64,000 nucleotides of DNA from CAZJFH01 sp964545205 (lineage in GTDB: Bacteria > Pseudomonadota > Alphaproteobacteria > Rhodospirillales > Magnetospirillaceae): NCBI GenBank assembly GCA_964545205.1, contig CAZJFH010000004.1, forward strand, positions 1-64,000, written 5' to 3'. Below the pieces are notes generated by a model. The model saw only the letters and a program-made list of their open reading frames with translations, ran no database searches and had not been told where the DNA came from. Of the stretch, positions 1-7,473 are shown piece after piece (positions within the stretch are counted from its first letter, which is position 1; each line of letters opens with the position of its first letter). Position numbers and translations under genes: made by a program.

Positions 1-479
1 AAGGACTTCAGCGCCGCCTTGCTGGCGGCGTAGATCGCCAGGCCGGGGAAGCCGACCTGCGTCAGGAAGGTGGTGACGAACAGCACGCTGCCGCCGGCGC
101 GGACCTGCGGCAGAAGCTGGCGCACCGTCTCGACCGCGCCGCCGAAATTGACGTCGAACTGCTGGGCGACCGCCGCCGGCGTGGCGTCGCCGAACGGCAC
201 CACCTTGGCGACGCCGGCATTCGGCACGACGATGTCGACGCCGCCGAACGCCGCCGCCTCGGAGGCCAGGCGTTCCAGATCGGCCGCCTTGGTCACGTCG
301 CCCTGGACCACCCGCACCCGCCCGGGATGCGCCGCCGCGATCTCGTCCAGCGGCCCCTTGTTGCGCGCGAACAGCACCACCTTGGCGCCCTCGGCGAGAT
401 ACTGCTCGGCGATGGCGCGGCCGATGCCGCTGCTCGCGCCGGTGATCACCGCGACCTTGTCGAAAAGCCGACCGGACAT
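1..479 (-). CDS. SDR family NAD(P)-dependent oxidoreductase (3' end outside window)
   Basis: A short-chain dehydrogenase/reductase, expected to move hydride between NAD(P)H and an alcohol or ketone in the cytoplasm; the substrate cannot be read from sequence. The first 159 residues are present. The Rossmann glycine motif TGASSGIG lies near residues 13-20, the NAG motif follows the fourth strand (here preceded by VVP), and the catalytic YAASK motif is near the window edge. The start is the ATG whose complement is at 477-479, directly before the first beta strand. The C-terminal substrate-binding part lies beyond base 1. It is divergent from nothing nearby; the GH13 gene upstream is on the same strand. 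Confidence 0.85.
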   Translation of the reverse strand, partial: MSGRLFDKVAVITGASSGIGRAIAEQYLAEGAKVVLFARNKGPLDEIAAAHPGRVRVVQGDVTKAADLERLASEAAAFGGVDIVVPNAGVAKVVPFGDATPAAVAQQFDVNFGGAVETVRQLLPQVRAGGSVLFVTTFLTQVGFPGLAIYAASKAALKS

Positions 480-592
480 GTCTCTGTTGCTCCGCTTGAT
501 TTATCGCTCCGGCCTCGCGGGCCGGTCGACAAGCCATAGCGGAGCGGTCGGACTCCGAACGTTGTGCGTCGACAAACAGGGCAGGAATTCGG

Positions 593-2188
593 TCAGCCGC
601 CGGCGAACAGCGCGCCCCAGCCCGGCACGATCCAGGCGTCGCCGTCGCGCGACGGCGCGAATCCCGGCGCCTCCAGCGGGCGCAGACCCCCGGGCAGCGT
701 CACCGGCAGCGGCCGGTCGGCGGTGTTGAACAGGCAATACAGCCGTTCGCCGTCGAGGCGGCGCTCGAAGGCGACCAGGTCGTGGCCGGCCTCCACGGCG
801 CGCAGCGCGCCGCGGATCAGCGCCGGGCGCGTCTTGCGCCAGCGCAGGAAGGCGCGGGTGAAGGCCAGCACCGAATCGCCGTCGCGCTCCTGGACGTCGA
901 CGGCGCGGTCGCGGTGGTCGTCGGGAATCGGCAGCCACGGACGTCCCGTGGTGAAGCCGGCCTGCGGCGCTCGCGCGCGCCACGGCATCGGCGTGCGGCT
1001 GCCGTCGCGGCCCTTGAACTGCGGCCAGAAGTTGATGCCGTAGGGATCCTGCAGCGATTCGAACGGCAGCTCGGCCTCGGTCAGGCCCAGCTCCTCGCCC
1101 TGGTAGAGGCAGACGCTGCCGCGCAAGCTGAGCAGCAGCGCCGTCGCCAGCTTGGCGAATCGCGGCGAGCCGTCGCCCCAGCGGCTGACGACGCGGGCGA
1201 CGTCGTGGTTCGAGAACGCCCAGCACATCCAGCCGTCGTCGAAGCGGTCCTCGACCTGGTCGATGGCGGCGCGCAGGTGGTCGGCGTCGAACTCGCCCTT
1301 CATCAGGCGCAAGGTGTAGGCCATGTGCAGCAGCTCGCCGTCGCCGCCGGTGTAGGTGTTGGCGCGCGCCAGGGCGTCGTACTCGCTGGACACCTCGGCC
1401 ACCGTGGTGGTGCCGGGGAACCGGTCCATCAGCGCGCGGATGCGGCGCATCACCGCCAGGGTGTCGGGATGCGCCATGTCGTGGTCGTGGCGCTGCAGCC
1501 CGAACGGCTTGACCGGCATGACGCCGCCGGCCGGCGGCCGCGGCGGATTGTCGCGCAGGCCCGGGTCGTGGACCATGAAGTCGACGGCGTCGAGCCGGAA
1601 GCCGTCGACGCCGCGCCCGAGCCAGAAGGCGCCCGCCTCCAGCAGCGCGTCCAGCACCGCCGGATGGCGCAGGTTGAGCTTCGGCTGGCTGGTCAGGAAG
1701 TGGTGCAGGTAGTACTGCCGCCGCCGCGGGTCCCAGCGCCAGGCCGGGCCGCCGAACACGCTGAGCCAGTTGTTGGGCGGCGAGCCGTCGGGCCGGGCGT
1801 CGGCCCACACGTACCAGTCGGCCTTCGGTCCGGCGGCGTCTGCGGCGCTGGCGAGGAACCACGGATGGCGGTCCGAGGTGTGGCTCCACACCTGGTCGAT
1901 CAGCACCTTCAGGCCCAGGCGGTGCGCCTCGGCGACCAGCGCGTCGAAATCGGCCAGCGTGCCGAACATCGGATCGACGCCCAGGTAGTCGCTGACGTCG
2001 TAGCCGAAATCCTTCATCGGCGACGGGAAGAACGGCGCGATCCACACCGCGTCGACGCCCAACGCGGCGATGTGGTCGAGATGGGCGGTGACGCCGGGCA
2101 GGTCGCCGATGCCGTCGCCGTTCGTGTCGCAGAAGCTTCGCGGATAGACCTGATAGATCACCGCGCCGCGCCACCAGTCCTCGGCCAT
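593..2188 (-). CDS. GH13 alpha-glucosidase / oligo-1,6-glucosidase-like
   Basis: A cytoplasmic glycoside hydrolase family 13 enzyme expected to release glucose from short alpha-glucosides. The 531-residue product opens with the family hallmark WWRGAVIYQVYPRSF. The catalytic residues are visible: nucleophile D200 in GFRLDAVDF, acid/base E265 in TTVAEVSSE, and the transition-state Asp D329 in AFSNHDVAR. The calcium-site-like sequence DTNGDGIGD is present near the start. I chose the ATG at 2188 because it lies four residues before the conserved WW; longer in-frame starts at 2224 and 2305 add residues unlike the family. It is divergently placed from the transglycosylase gene at 2354. Confidence 0.9.
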   Translation of the reverse strand: MAEDWWRGAVIYQVYPRSFCDTNGDGIGDLPGVTAHLDHIAALGVDAVWIAPFFPSPMKDFGYDVSDYLGVDPMFGTLADFDALVAEAHRLGLKVLIDQVWSHTSDRHPWFLASAADAAGPKADWYVWADARPDGSPPNNWLSVFGGPAWRWDPRRRQYYLHHFLTSQPKLNLRHPAVLDALLEAGAFWLGRGVDGFRLDAVDFMVHDPGLRDNPPRPPAGGVMPVKPFGLQRHDHDMAHPDTLAVMRRIRALMDRFPGTTTVAEVSSEYDALARANTYTGGDGELLHMAYTLRLMKGEFDADHLRAAIDQVEDRFDDGWMCWAFSNHDVARVVSRWGDGSPRFAKLATALLLSLRGSVCLYQGEELGLTEAELPFESLQDPYGINFWPQFKGRDGSRTPMPWRARAPQAGFTTGRPWLPIPDDHRDRAVDVQERDGDSVLAFTRAFLRWRKTRPALIRGALRAVEAGHDLVAFERRLDGERLYCLFNTADRPLPVTLPGGLRPLEAPGFAPSRDGDAWIVPGWGALFAGG

Positions 2189-2353
2189 GCCACGCACCGT
2201 CCGGCGAATCACCTCGGGAGCCATAGCAAGTAGCGGACAATCCTTAAGGAATCCCGAAGCCGCGGCGCCCGGCAAATCATGCCTATTGACTCCGAACCGC
2301 TGCAAGAGGTGAATCCAAGGTGGTAATCCATTCGATCAGCTGCTGAACGAGAT

Positions 2354-3607
2354 ATGCGCAGGACTTCCGTCGCATTCGCCGCGGTCATTCTCCACATGGG
2401 CACCGCCTCGCCCTGGCTGGGCGAGGTCGACCGCGCCGACGACGGCGTCTATCTCGACGTGGCCGGCCACCGCATCACCCACGTCGTGCTCGCCAGCATC
2501 CAGGACGCCAGCCGCCGCACGGGCGTCAGCTTCTCGTACCTGATGGCCCAGGCCGGGCGCGAAAGCGCGTTCCGCAGCGACGCCGGCAGCCGGCTGTCGA
2601 GCGCCGCCGGGCTGTACCAGTTCACCGCGTCGACCTGGCTGATGATGATCCGCCAGCACGGCCCCCGCTACGGGCTGGACGAGTTGGCCGCGCAGATCTC
2701 GGTCGACCGCCGCGGCAACTACGTCGTCGACGGCGCCGCCGCCCGCGCCCGCATCCTCGAGCTGCGCCGCGACCCGCGGCTGTCGGCGGTGATGGCCGGC
2801 GAATACGCCAAGGACAACCGCGACTACCTCGAGCGCGCGCTGGGCCGGCCGGTCAACACCACCGACCTCTACCTCGCCCATTTCCTCGGCCCCTACGGCG
2901 CCGAGCGCTTCCTGCTGGCCAAGGCGCGCCAGCCCGGCCAGCCGGCGGTGCGCGCGGTCAATTCGGCGGCGGCGCGCAACAACGCCCCGATCTTCTACGA
3001 CAAGCGCCGGCGCGCGCGCACCGTGGCGCAGGTCTACGACATGGTCCACGACATCATCGACCGGCCGATGGAGCACTTCGCACATCTCGAGGACGCCCGC
3101 GCCTGGGCCGCCGCCTGGACCGAGACCATCGAGACCGGCAGCAACCGCGTGATCGCCACGATGCCGCCGCGCCGGTTCGAGGCGCCGCCGCCGCCGCCGA
3201 CGGCCAAGCCCGATTACGGCGTGCAGATGGCCGCCGACCACTTCCCGCCGGTGCCGGCGCCGAAACCCTCGGCCCAGGTGCTTCTGGCGGGCCGATTCGT
3301 GCCGCCGGTCCCGGCCGCCAAGCCCGACCCGTCGGCGCCGCCGCCGCCGGCGTTCGTGCAGTACGCGATGGCCTTCGGGCCGCCGCCGCCGCCGCTGGCG
3401 CTGCCCGGCGACGCGCCGCCGTCGCGCGCCGTCGAGCCGACCCCGGCCGTGATGACCCTGGCCTTCGACGACCTGGCGGTCAGCGCCGCCCGCATCGAAC
3501 GGCCGATGCCGCCGCCGGCCGGCGCCGCGGTGCCGGAGATCGCGCGGCCGCGGCCGTTCGGCTGGTTCCTGGCGCCGTTGCGCGAGTTGTTCGGGCGCGA
3601 CGCCTGA
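2354..3607 (+). CDS. Lytic transglycosylase (SLT-fold) with proline-rich tail
   Basis: Predicted to cleave the glycan strands of peptidoglycan. The N terminus MRRTSVAFAAVILHMGTASP is a plausible but weak export signal. The SLT-type core runs from about residue 40 to 190, with the catalytic Glu E70 in GRESAF followed by the GLYQFTASTW motif (86-95). From about residue 270 the sequence becomes Pro/Ala-rich, with repeated PPPPP and P-A-x-K-P units, which looks like a wall-spanning or disordered tail. The first domain resembles the transglycosylases found near flagellar or secretion genes, but none of those are adjacent. The 165-bp gap to the divergent GH13 gene should hold both promoters. Confidence 0.8.
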   Translation: MRRTSVAFAAVILHMGTASPWLGEVDRADDGVYLDVAGHRITHVVLASIQDASRRTGVSFSYLMAQAGRESAFRSDAGSRLSSAAGLYQFTASTWLMMIRQHGPRYGLDELAAQISVDRRGNYVVDGAAARARILELRRDPRLSAVMAGEYAKDNRDYLERALGRPVNTTDLYLAHFLGPYGAERFLLAKARQPGQPAVRAVNSAAARNNAPIFYDKRRRARTVAQVYDMVHDIIDRPMEHFAHLEDARAWAAAWTETIETGSNRVIATMPPRRFEAPPPPPTAKPDYGVQMAADHFPPVPAPKPSAQVLLAGRFVPPVPAAKPDPSAPPPPAFVQYAMAFGPPPPPLALPGDAPPSRAVEPTPAVMTLAFDDLAVSAARIERPMPPPAGAAVPEIARPRPFGWFLAPLRELFGRDA

Positions 3608-3673
3608 GGCTTTTGACAAGCCCGGCGCGCCGCCGCTATATGAGACCAGGATTCCCGCAGCACCGGTGACACG

Positions 3674-3925
3674 ATGATTCGCTACAGCCTGAAGTGTGGC
3701 GCCGACCACGTCTTCGAGGAATGGTTCTCCAACAGCGCCGATTACGACGCCAGGGCGGCGGCCGGCGAGATCGCCTGCCCCGAATGCGGCGACCGCGCGG
3801 TCGCCAAGGCGATCATGGCGCCCAACGTCGCCAAGAGCGCCGCCGCCCCCGCCCCCGCTCCCGCCCCGGCCTGCGGCATGGGCGGCTGCGGCGGCGGCGC
3901 CTGCGCCTTCGCCAACGACTTCTGA
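3674..3925 (+). CDS. DUF1178 family protein, short form
   Basis: Matches the DUF1178 pattern: MIRYSLKCG, a following H-x-FEEWF-x-NSADYD segment, then CPECGD and a K-A-I-MAPNVAK stretch. The cysteines (C8, and the CPEC pair near residues 36-39) suggest a zinc-ribbon-like fold; the function of the family is unknown. At 83 residues it is shorter than most members and ends in an Ala/Pro run followed by a Gly/Cys-rich tail, CGMGGCGGGACAF. The next gene begins right after its stop, so the two are probably cotranscribed. Confidence 0.8.
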   Translation: MIRYSLKCGADHVFEEWFSNSADYDARAAAGEIACPECGDRAVAKAIMAPNVAKSAAAPAPAPAPACGMGGCGGGACAFANDF

Positions 3926-3932
3926 GGCCGCG

Positions 3933-4841
3933 ATCACCGGGTTCACCGCCTATCTCGCGGCCGAGGGCTTCGTCGACGATCTCGTCGCCGAACTGGGCGA
4001 GGTCGCGGCCGTTCACGACCGCCTGGTGCTGGCGCCCGGACCGGCGCGGCCGGCGGCCTGGGCGCAGAACGTGTGGCTGGAGCCCGAGCGCATCGCCGTC
4101 GCCTCGATCGGCGAGGCGGCGCGCGCCCTGCGCGCCATCCAGCGCAACTGGGTGCCCTACGCCTGGCAGCTCCACCGCCGGACCAGCCTGATCCAGGACA
4201 AGCTGCCGCCGCTGTCGGGCAGGCCGTTCGAATTCGGCGCGCCGCTGCCGACGGCGCCGTTGGGTTCGTGGTGCCTGCTCGACGCCGGCACCGTGCTGGC
4301 GGCGCCGCGCTGCTCGAGTCCGTTCCCGCACGGCGTCGTCGCGTTCGGCGAGAATCGCGAGGCGCCGCCGAACCGCGCCTATCTCAAGCTGTGGGAGGCG
4401 TTCACGCTGCTCGAACGGCGGCCCGGGCCGGGCGAGCTGTGCCTCGACCTCGGCAGCAGTCCCGGCGGCTGGACCTGGGTGCTGCAGCAGTGCGGGGCAC
4501 GGGTGATCAGCGTCGACAAGGCGCCGCTGGCGCCGGCGATCGCCGCGCTGCCCGGCGTCGAGTTCCGCCGCCAGAGCGCCTTCGCCCTCGAACCGGCGGC
4601 GTTCGAGCCGGTCGACTGGCTGTGCTGCGACGTGATCTGCTATCCGCAGCGGCTGTTCAAGCAGATCGAGCGCTGGCTGGCCGCCGGGACGGCGCGCAAC
4701 TTCGTCTGCACGCTGAAGTTCCAGGGCGCGACCGATCACGACGCCGCCCGCGCCTTCGCCGCCATTCCGGGATCCCGCCTGCTGCACCTGTCGCACAACA
4801 AGCACGAGTTGACCTGGATTTCTTTGCGTGATTGGCGCTGA
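3933..4841 (+). CDS. RlmM/FtsJ-like SAM-dependent methyltransferase, start codon unclear
   Basis: A Rossmann-fold methyltransferase resembling RlmM, the 23S rRNA ribose methyltransferase. The SAM-binding loop reads CLDLGSSPGGWTW; VDWLCCDV and a later LKFQ segment supply the other expected elements, with the conserved Asp and Lys of the FtsJ-type catalytic set plausible there. Sequence typical of a protein start (ITGFTAYLAAEGF) begins straight after the upstream stop, but the frame has no ATG, GTG or TTG between that stop and a GTG at 4026. I set the start at the ATC at 3933 as the best fit; a rare ATC start or a single-base change from ATG are both possible. The true substrate is unproven. 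Confidence 0.7.
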   Translation: MTGFTAYLAAEGFVDDLVAELGEVAAVHDRLVLAPGPARPAAWAQNVWLEPERIAVASIGEAARALRAIQRNWVPYAWQLHRRTSLIQDKLPPLSGRPFEFGAPLPTAPLGSWCLLDAGTVLAAPRCSSPFPHGVVAFGENREAPPNRAYLKLWEAFTLLERRPGPGELCLDLGSSPGGWTWVLQQCGARVISVDKAPLAPAIAALPGVEFRRQSAFALEPAAFEPVDWLCCDVICYPQRLFKQIERWLAAGTARNFVCTLKFQGATDHDAARAFAAIPGSRLLHLSHNKHELTWISLRDWR

Positions 4842-4933
4842 CCTGTTTCGGCCTGCGCAATCGGCTTGCGTTGGGCCATGGTGACGGGGTAACCATAAAC
4901 GGATATCCGGAAATTCGATTGCAGATCATACCC

Positions 4934-6043
4934 ATGCCTCTCCCAGCCCTTCCGCCGCCCGTCGAACTCGGCGTCGACACCAAGAAGGCCGTCATCGACG
5001 GGCTGAAGAAGGTGATCGAGCGACTGCAGGAAAAGGGCGCCCTGGACAAGAACGTCGTCTATCAGGACGTCATCCACGACCCCGAAGTGCTGTTCAAGTT
5101 CATCCAGACCTATCGCGCCAATCGCGAGATGGTGGACGACATCGTCATCGGCGCCGACAAGAAGCCGGTGCGCGACGAGCGCGTGCCGCTGGTCTGCGGC
5201 GTGACGCTGGAGCAGGTGCAGCAGCTGCTGGTCAAGACCTGCGCCAAGTTCTTCTTCGAGAAGGAGCGCGGCGAGGAGGAGACCGTCGTCGAGACGGTGA
5301 CCACCAAGCGCTTCCTGTTCTTCACCAAGACCGAACAGGTCGAGCGCAAGGCCGGCCCCACCGCCGACGACCGCAAGAACCGCGAGATCCTGCGCTATCT
5401 GGCCTTCGACTGGCAGCTCCCGCTGCTGGGCGCGCTCAAGGACGAGCTGATCTACCAGCAGGTCGCCGAGCTCGGCGACGACATGGTCTGCCTGCGCTCG
5501 GTCGACGCCGTCAAGACGATCGGCGAACTCGACCCCGTGGTCATCCGCAAGGCCAAGCAGGTCGCCGGCCAGGACTTCTCGAACGTCGTTCACGACCGGC
5601 CGCGGGCGATTCCGGGCATCGCCGCCTGGAGCCGCGACATGTACGTGTTCTATCGCAGCATCCTGGGCACCCGCGCCTTCGACTTCTTCAGCCGCGAGAA
5701 GCACTTCTTCAACGTGGTCGCCGAGCTCGACAAGCCGATGGCCCGCGTCTACGGCGACGTGCTGGTCTACATCGCGGCCGAGAACCTGCAGGAGATGCAG
5801 CGGCTGAACATCGACAAGGCCGGCGTGCTGATCGAGGGCCTCAAGGCCAGCCTCGGCGACGCCATCCAGCCGGTCCTGTCGCAGCCGAACTTCTCGAAGG
5901 ACGTGCTGCGCAAGCTGGTCGAATCCCTGGTGCACATGAGCCAGGAAAAGGACCAGATGCTGGTCTCGACGACGCTGACCTGCAAGGCGATCGCGCCGCA
6001 GATCCTGGAATGGCTGTCCAAGCAGCAGAAGACCACGGTCTGA
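4934..6043 (+). CDS. Conserved-looking protein of unknown function
   Basis: A 369-residue soluble protein that I do not recognise. It has no signal peptide or membrane segment and is rich in charged residues with many predicted helices. Features that can be seen: MPLPALPPPVELGVDTKKA at the start, an EKERGEEETVV acidic stretch near residue 110, an unusual aromatic run KRFLFFTK, and FDFFSREKHFF near the middle. Codon use matches the neighbours, so it is likely native. I chose the ATG at 4934 because the in-frame sequence before it (from 4832) is atypical and overlaps the end of the methyltransferase gene. It stands alone ahead of the repeat/IS110 region. Confidence 0.6.
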   Translation: MPLPALPPPVELGVDTKKAVIDGLKKVIERLQEKGALDKNVVYQDVIHDPEVLFKFIQTYRANREMVDDIVIGADKKPVRDERVPLVCGVTLEQVQQLLVKTCAKFFFEKERGEEETVVETVTTKRFLFFTKTEQVERKAGPTADDRKNREILRYLAFDWQLPLLGALKDELIYQQVAELGDDMVCLRSVDAVKTIGELDPVVIRKAKQVAGQDFSNVVHDRPRAIPGIAAWSRDMYVFYRSILGTRAFDFFSREKHFFNVVAELDKPMARVYGDVLVYIAAENLQEMQRLNIDKAGVLIEGLKASLGDAIQPVLSQPNFSKDVLRKLVESLVHMSQEKDQMLVSTTLTCKAIAPQILEWLSKQQKTTV

Positions 6044-6176
6044 GCGGCCGGCACCGAGCTCCCCCCGCCTCTGCCCTGCGAGGGCGTCTCCCGTCGCCGC
6101 CGCGAGAGCGTGGGCGATGGATCAGGAATGGATGCCCGCTTTCGCGGGCCGAAAAATCCGGGGAGGCGTAACCACC

Positions 6177-6198
6177 CCTCTCCCGCCTGCGGGAGAGG
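6177..6198. repeat. Dispersed hairpin repeat, copy 1
   Basis: A 10-bp inverted repeat, CCTCTCCCGC and GCGGGAGAGG, separated by CT. The flanking GGGGAGGCGTAACC (about 6160-6173) is shared with the copy near 43867. The segment 6199-6287 continues as further paired motifs (CCAGCCGAAGGCTGG, GGCCTTCGGCC, GGTGAGGGG and CACCCTCACCCC), so the whole 6160-7460 region was one composite repeat before the IS110 insertion. The gap 6044-6287 holds only this repeat material. Confidence 0.85.
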
Positions 6199-6288
6199 GA
6201 GGCGCCCAGCCGAAGGCTGGGAGGGTGAGGGGAGCGGCGCCTGACTCACATCCGGCCTTCGGCCGTAAGACACCCTCACCCCGACCCT

Positions 6289-6488
6289 TGTATGTCGCAG
6301 TATCGGTTATTCTGCCTGCGCGAAGAGATGCGCCGGGGGCGGTGATCGCCGCCCCCGGCGCCCAAGCGGCAGACCGGCCCCGACCCAGGATGTTGCAGAC
6401 CGAGGGAGAGCGTGGTCCCGCTTGGTGTTCTTCCACAGTCCGTATGGTTGCACGGGTTCAAGCCCGCATTGCAAGGGGGGACGGGAAG
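6289..6488 (+). ncRNA. Candidate bridge RNA in the IS110 leader
   Basis: The leader upstream of the transposase has the content and order expected of an IS110/IS621 bridge RNA. It opens with a perfect 12-bp hairpin (6331-6342 with 6349-6360). Next comes CCCCGACCC (6378-6386), identical to the top strand left of the insertion point (6279-6287). GGGAGAG (6404-6410) is the reverse complement of the right target (7436-7442). ATGGTTGC (6444-6451) is identical to the right end of the element (7429-7436). TGCAAG (6470-6475) can pair with CTTGTA at the left end with one G-T wobble. Transcription itself is not shown. Confidence 0.7.
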
Positions 6489-7427
6489 ATGGTTCACGAT
6501 CGGGTGCTGGGGATCGATGTCAGCAAAGCGCAGCTGGACATCTGCGAATGGCCGAACGGCGAGGCTGTCGCCTTTCCCAATGACGAGTCCGGCTGGGCGG
6601 CCGTCGCGGCCCGCGCCGCTGAAATCGGCGCCGAGGCCATCGCCCTGGAGGCGAGCGGCGGATTCGAACGCGCCGCAACGCGCTATCTGCGGGAGTGCGG
6701 GCTGCTGGTGCTGGTATTGGACCCGCGCCGGGTCAGGCTGTTTGCCGCGGTCCGCGGCAAGACCGCCAAGAACGATCGGCTCGACGCAGCCACCACAGCC
6801 CAGTTCGCGGCTCTGTTCGGCGAAGAGCGCCCGGCACGTGGGCCCGAGCTCGAGCGCCTGGCCGAGTTCCTGACCTACTACGAGCAGTGCGCCGATTCCC
6901 TCGCCCATGCCCGCACGCGCGCGGGCGCTTTCGCCGAACCCGAACTGTGCGCCCGCATCGCCGAGGAGATCGCGCGGCTGAAGATGGCCAAGGTGGAGGT
7001 GCTGCGCCGCCTGCGCCAGTTGGTCAAACGGGTTCCCGGCCTGCCGCCGAAGATCGCCCTGTTGCAAAGCATGCCCGGCATCGGCTTTCTCAACGCCGTC
7101 ACCCTTGCGGTGCGGCTGCCGGAGCTCGGCACGCTTTCGCGCCATGCCATTGCCGCCCTCGCTGGCGTTGCGCCCTATGATCGCGACAGCGGCAGCATGC
7201 GTGGGCAGCGTCACATTCACGGCGGTCGCGCCCGGGTCCGCCGGATGCTGTACATGGGCGCACTTCTGGCGACTCGCAGCGGCTCGCCCTTCGCCCAGCG
7301 CTACGCCGCCCTGCTGCGGGCCGGGAAGCCGACCAAAGTTGCGTTGGTCGCCGTCATGCGGAAGATGATCGTTACCCTGAACGCCATGCTGCGCGACGGC
7401 CGGAGCTGGACACCGGCCATCGCATAA
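6489..7427 (+). CDS. IS110-family transposase (DEDD recombinase)
   Basis: A 312-residue transposase. The N-terminal RuvC-like domain keeps the DEDD set: D10 in LGIDVSKAQLD, E54 in ALEASGGFE, and D96 and D99 in KNDRLDA. A helical linker follows. The C-terminal Transposase_20 domain holds LQSMPGIGFLNA, the catalytic-serine region YDRDSGSMRGQR (S234 or S236) and GGRARVRRMLYMGAL. All key residues are intact and there is no frameshift, so the element may be active. The ATG at 6489 follows GGGGGGACGGGAAG, a strong ribosome-binding site, and is preferred over upstream in-frame starts that would run through the leader. Confidence 0.93.
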   Translation: MVHDRVLGIDVSKAQLDICEWPNGEAVAFPNDESGWAAVAARAAEIGAEAIALEASGGFERAATRYLRECGLLVLVLDPRRVRLFAAVRGKTAKNDRLDAATTAQFAALFGEERPARGPELERLAEFLTYYEQCADSLAHARTRAGAFAEPELCARIAEEIARLKMAKVEVLRRLRQLVKRVPGLPPKIALLQSMPGIGFLNAVTLAVRLPELGTLSRHAIAALAGVAPYDRDSGSMRGQRHIHGGRARVRRMLYMGALLATRSGSPFAQRYAALLRAGKPTKVALVAVMRKMIVTLNAMLRDGRSWTPAIA

Positions 7428-7435
7428 CATGGTTG

Positions 7436-7457
7436 CTCTCCCGCAGGCGGGAGAGGG
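7436..7457. repeat. Dispersed hairpin repeat, right part split by IS110
   Basis: CTCTCCCGC (7436-7444), AG, GCGGGAGAG (7447-7455), followed by GGAGAGGGG. This is the right-hand continuation of the repeat interrupted at 6287. It lies between the transposase stop and the end of the minus-strand dehydrogenase gene. Confidence 0.85.
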
Positions 7458-7473
7458 AGAGGGGTCCCTGGCG

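Larger units (their letters stand above)
6287..7437 (+). mobile_element. IS110-family insertion sequence
   Basis: A compact element of about 1.15 kb made of a 200-nt leader and one transposase gene. The ends were set by comparison with the dispersed repeat. Removing 6289-7437 rejoins CCCCGACCCT to CTCCCGCAGG, which restores a copy matching the intact one at 43864. A CT dinucleotide occurs at both junctions (6287-6288 and 7436-7437), as expected for the core used by IS110 elements. There are no terminal inverted repeats and no target duplication, also typical of the family. Only about 10 nt follow the transposase stop. Confidence 0.85.

Noticed and set aside
4832..4933. N-terminal extension of the unknown protein at 4934
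   Set aside because: It overlaps the end of the methyltransferase gene and encodes sequence unlike the rest of the protein; the ATG at 4934 is a better start.
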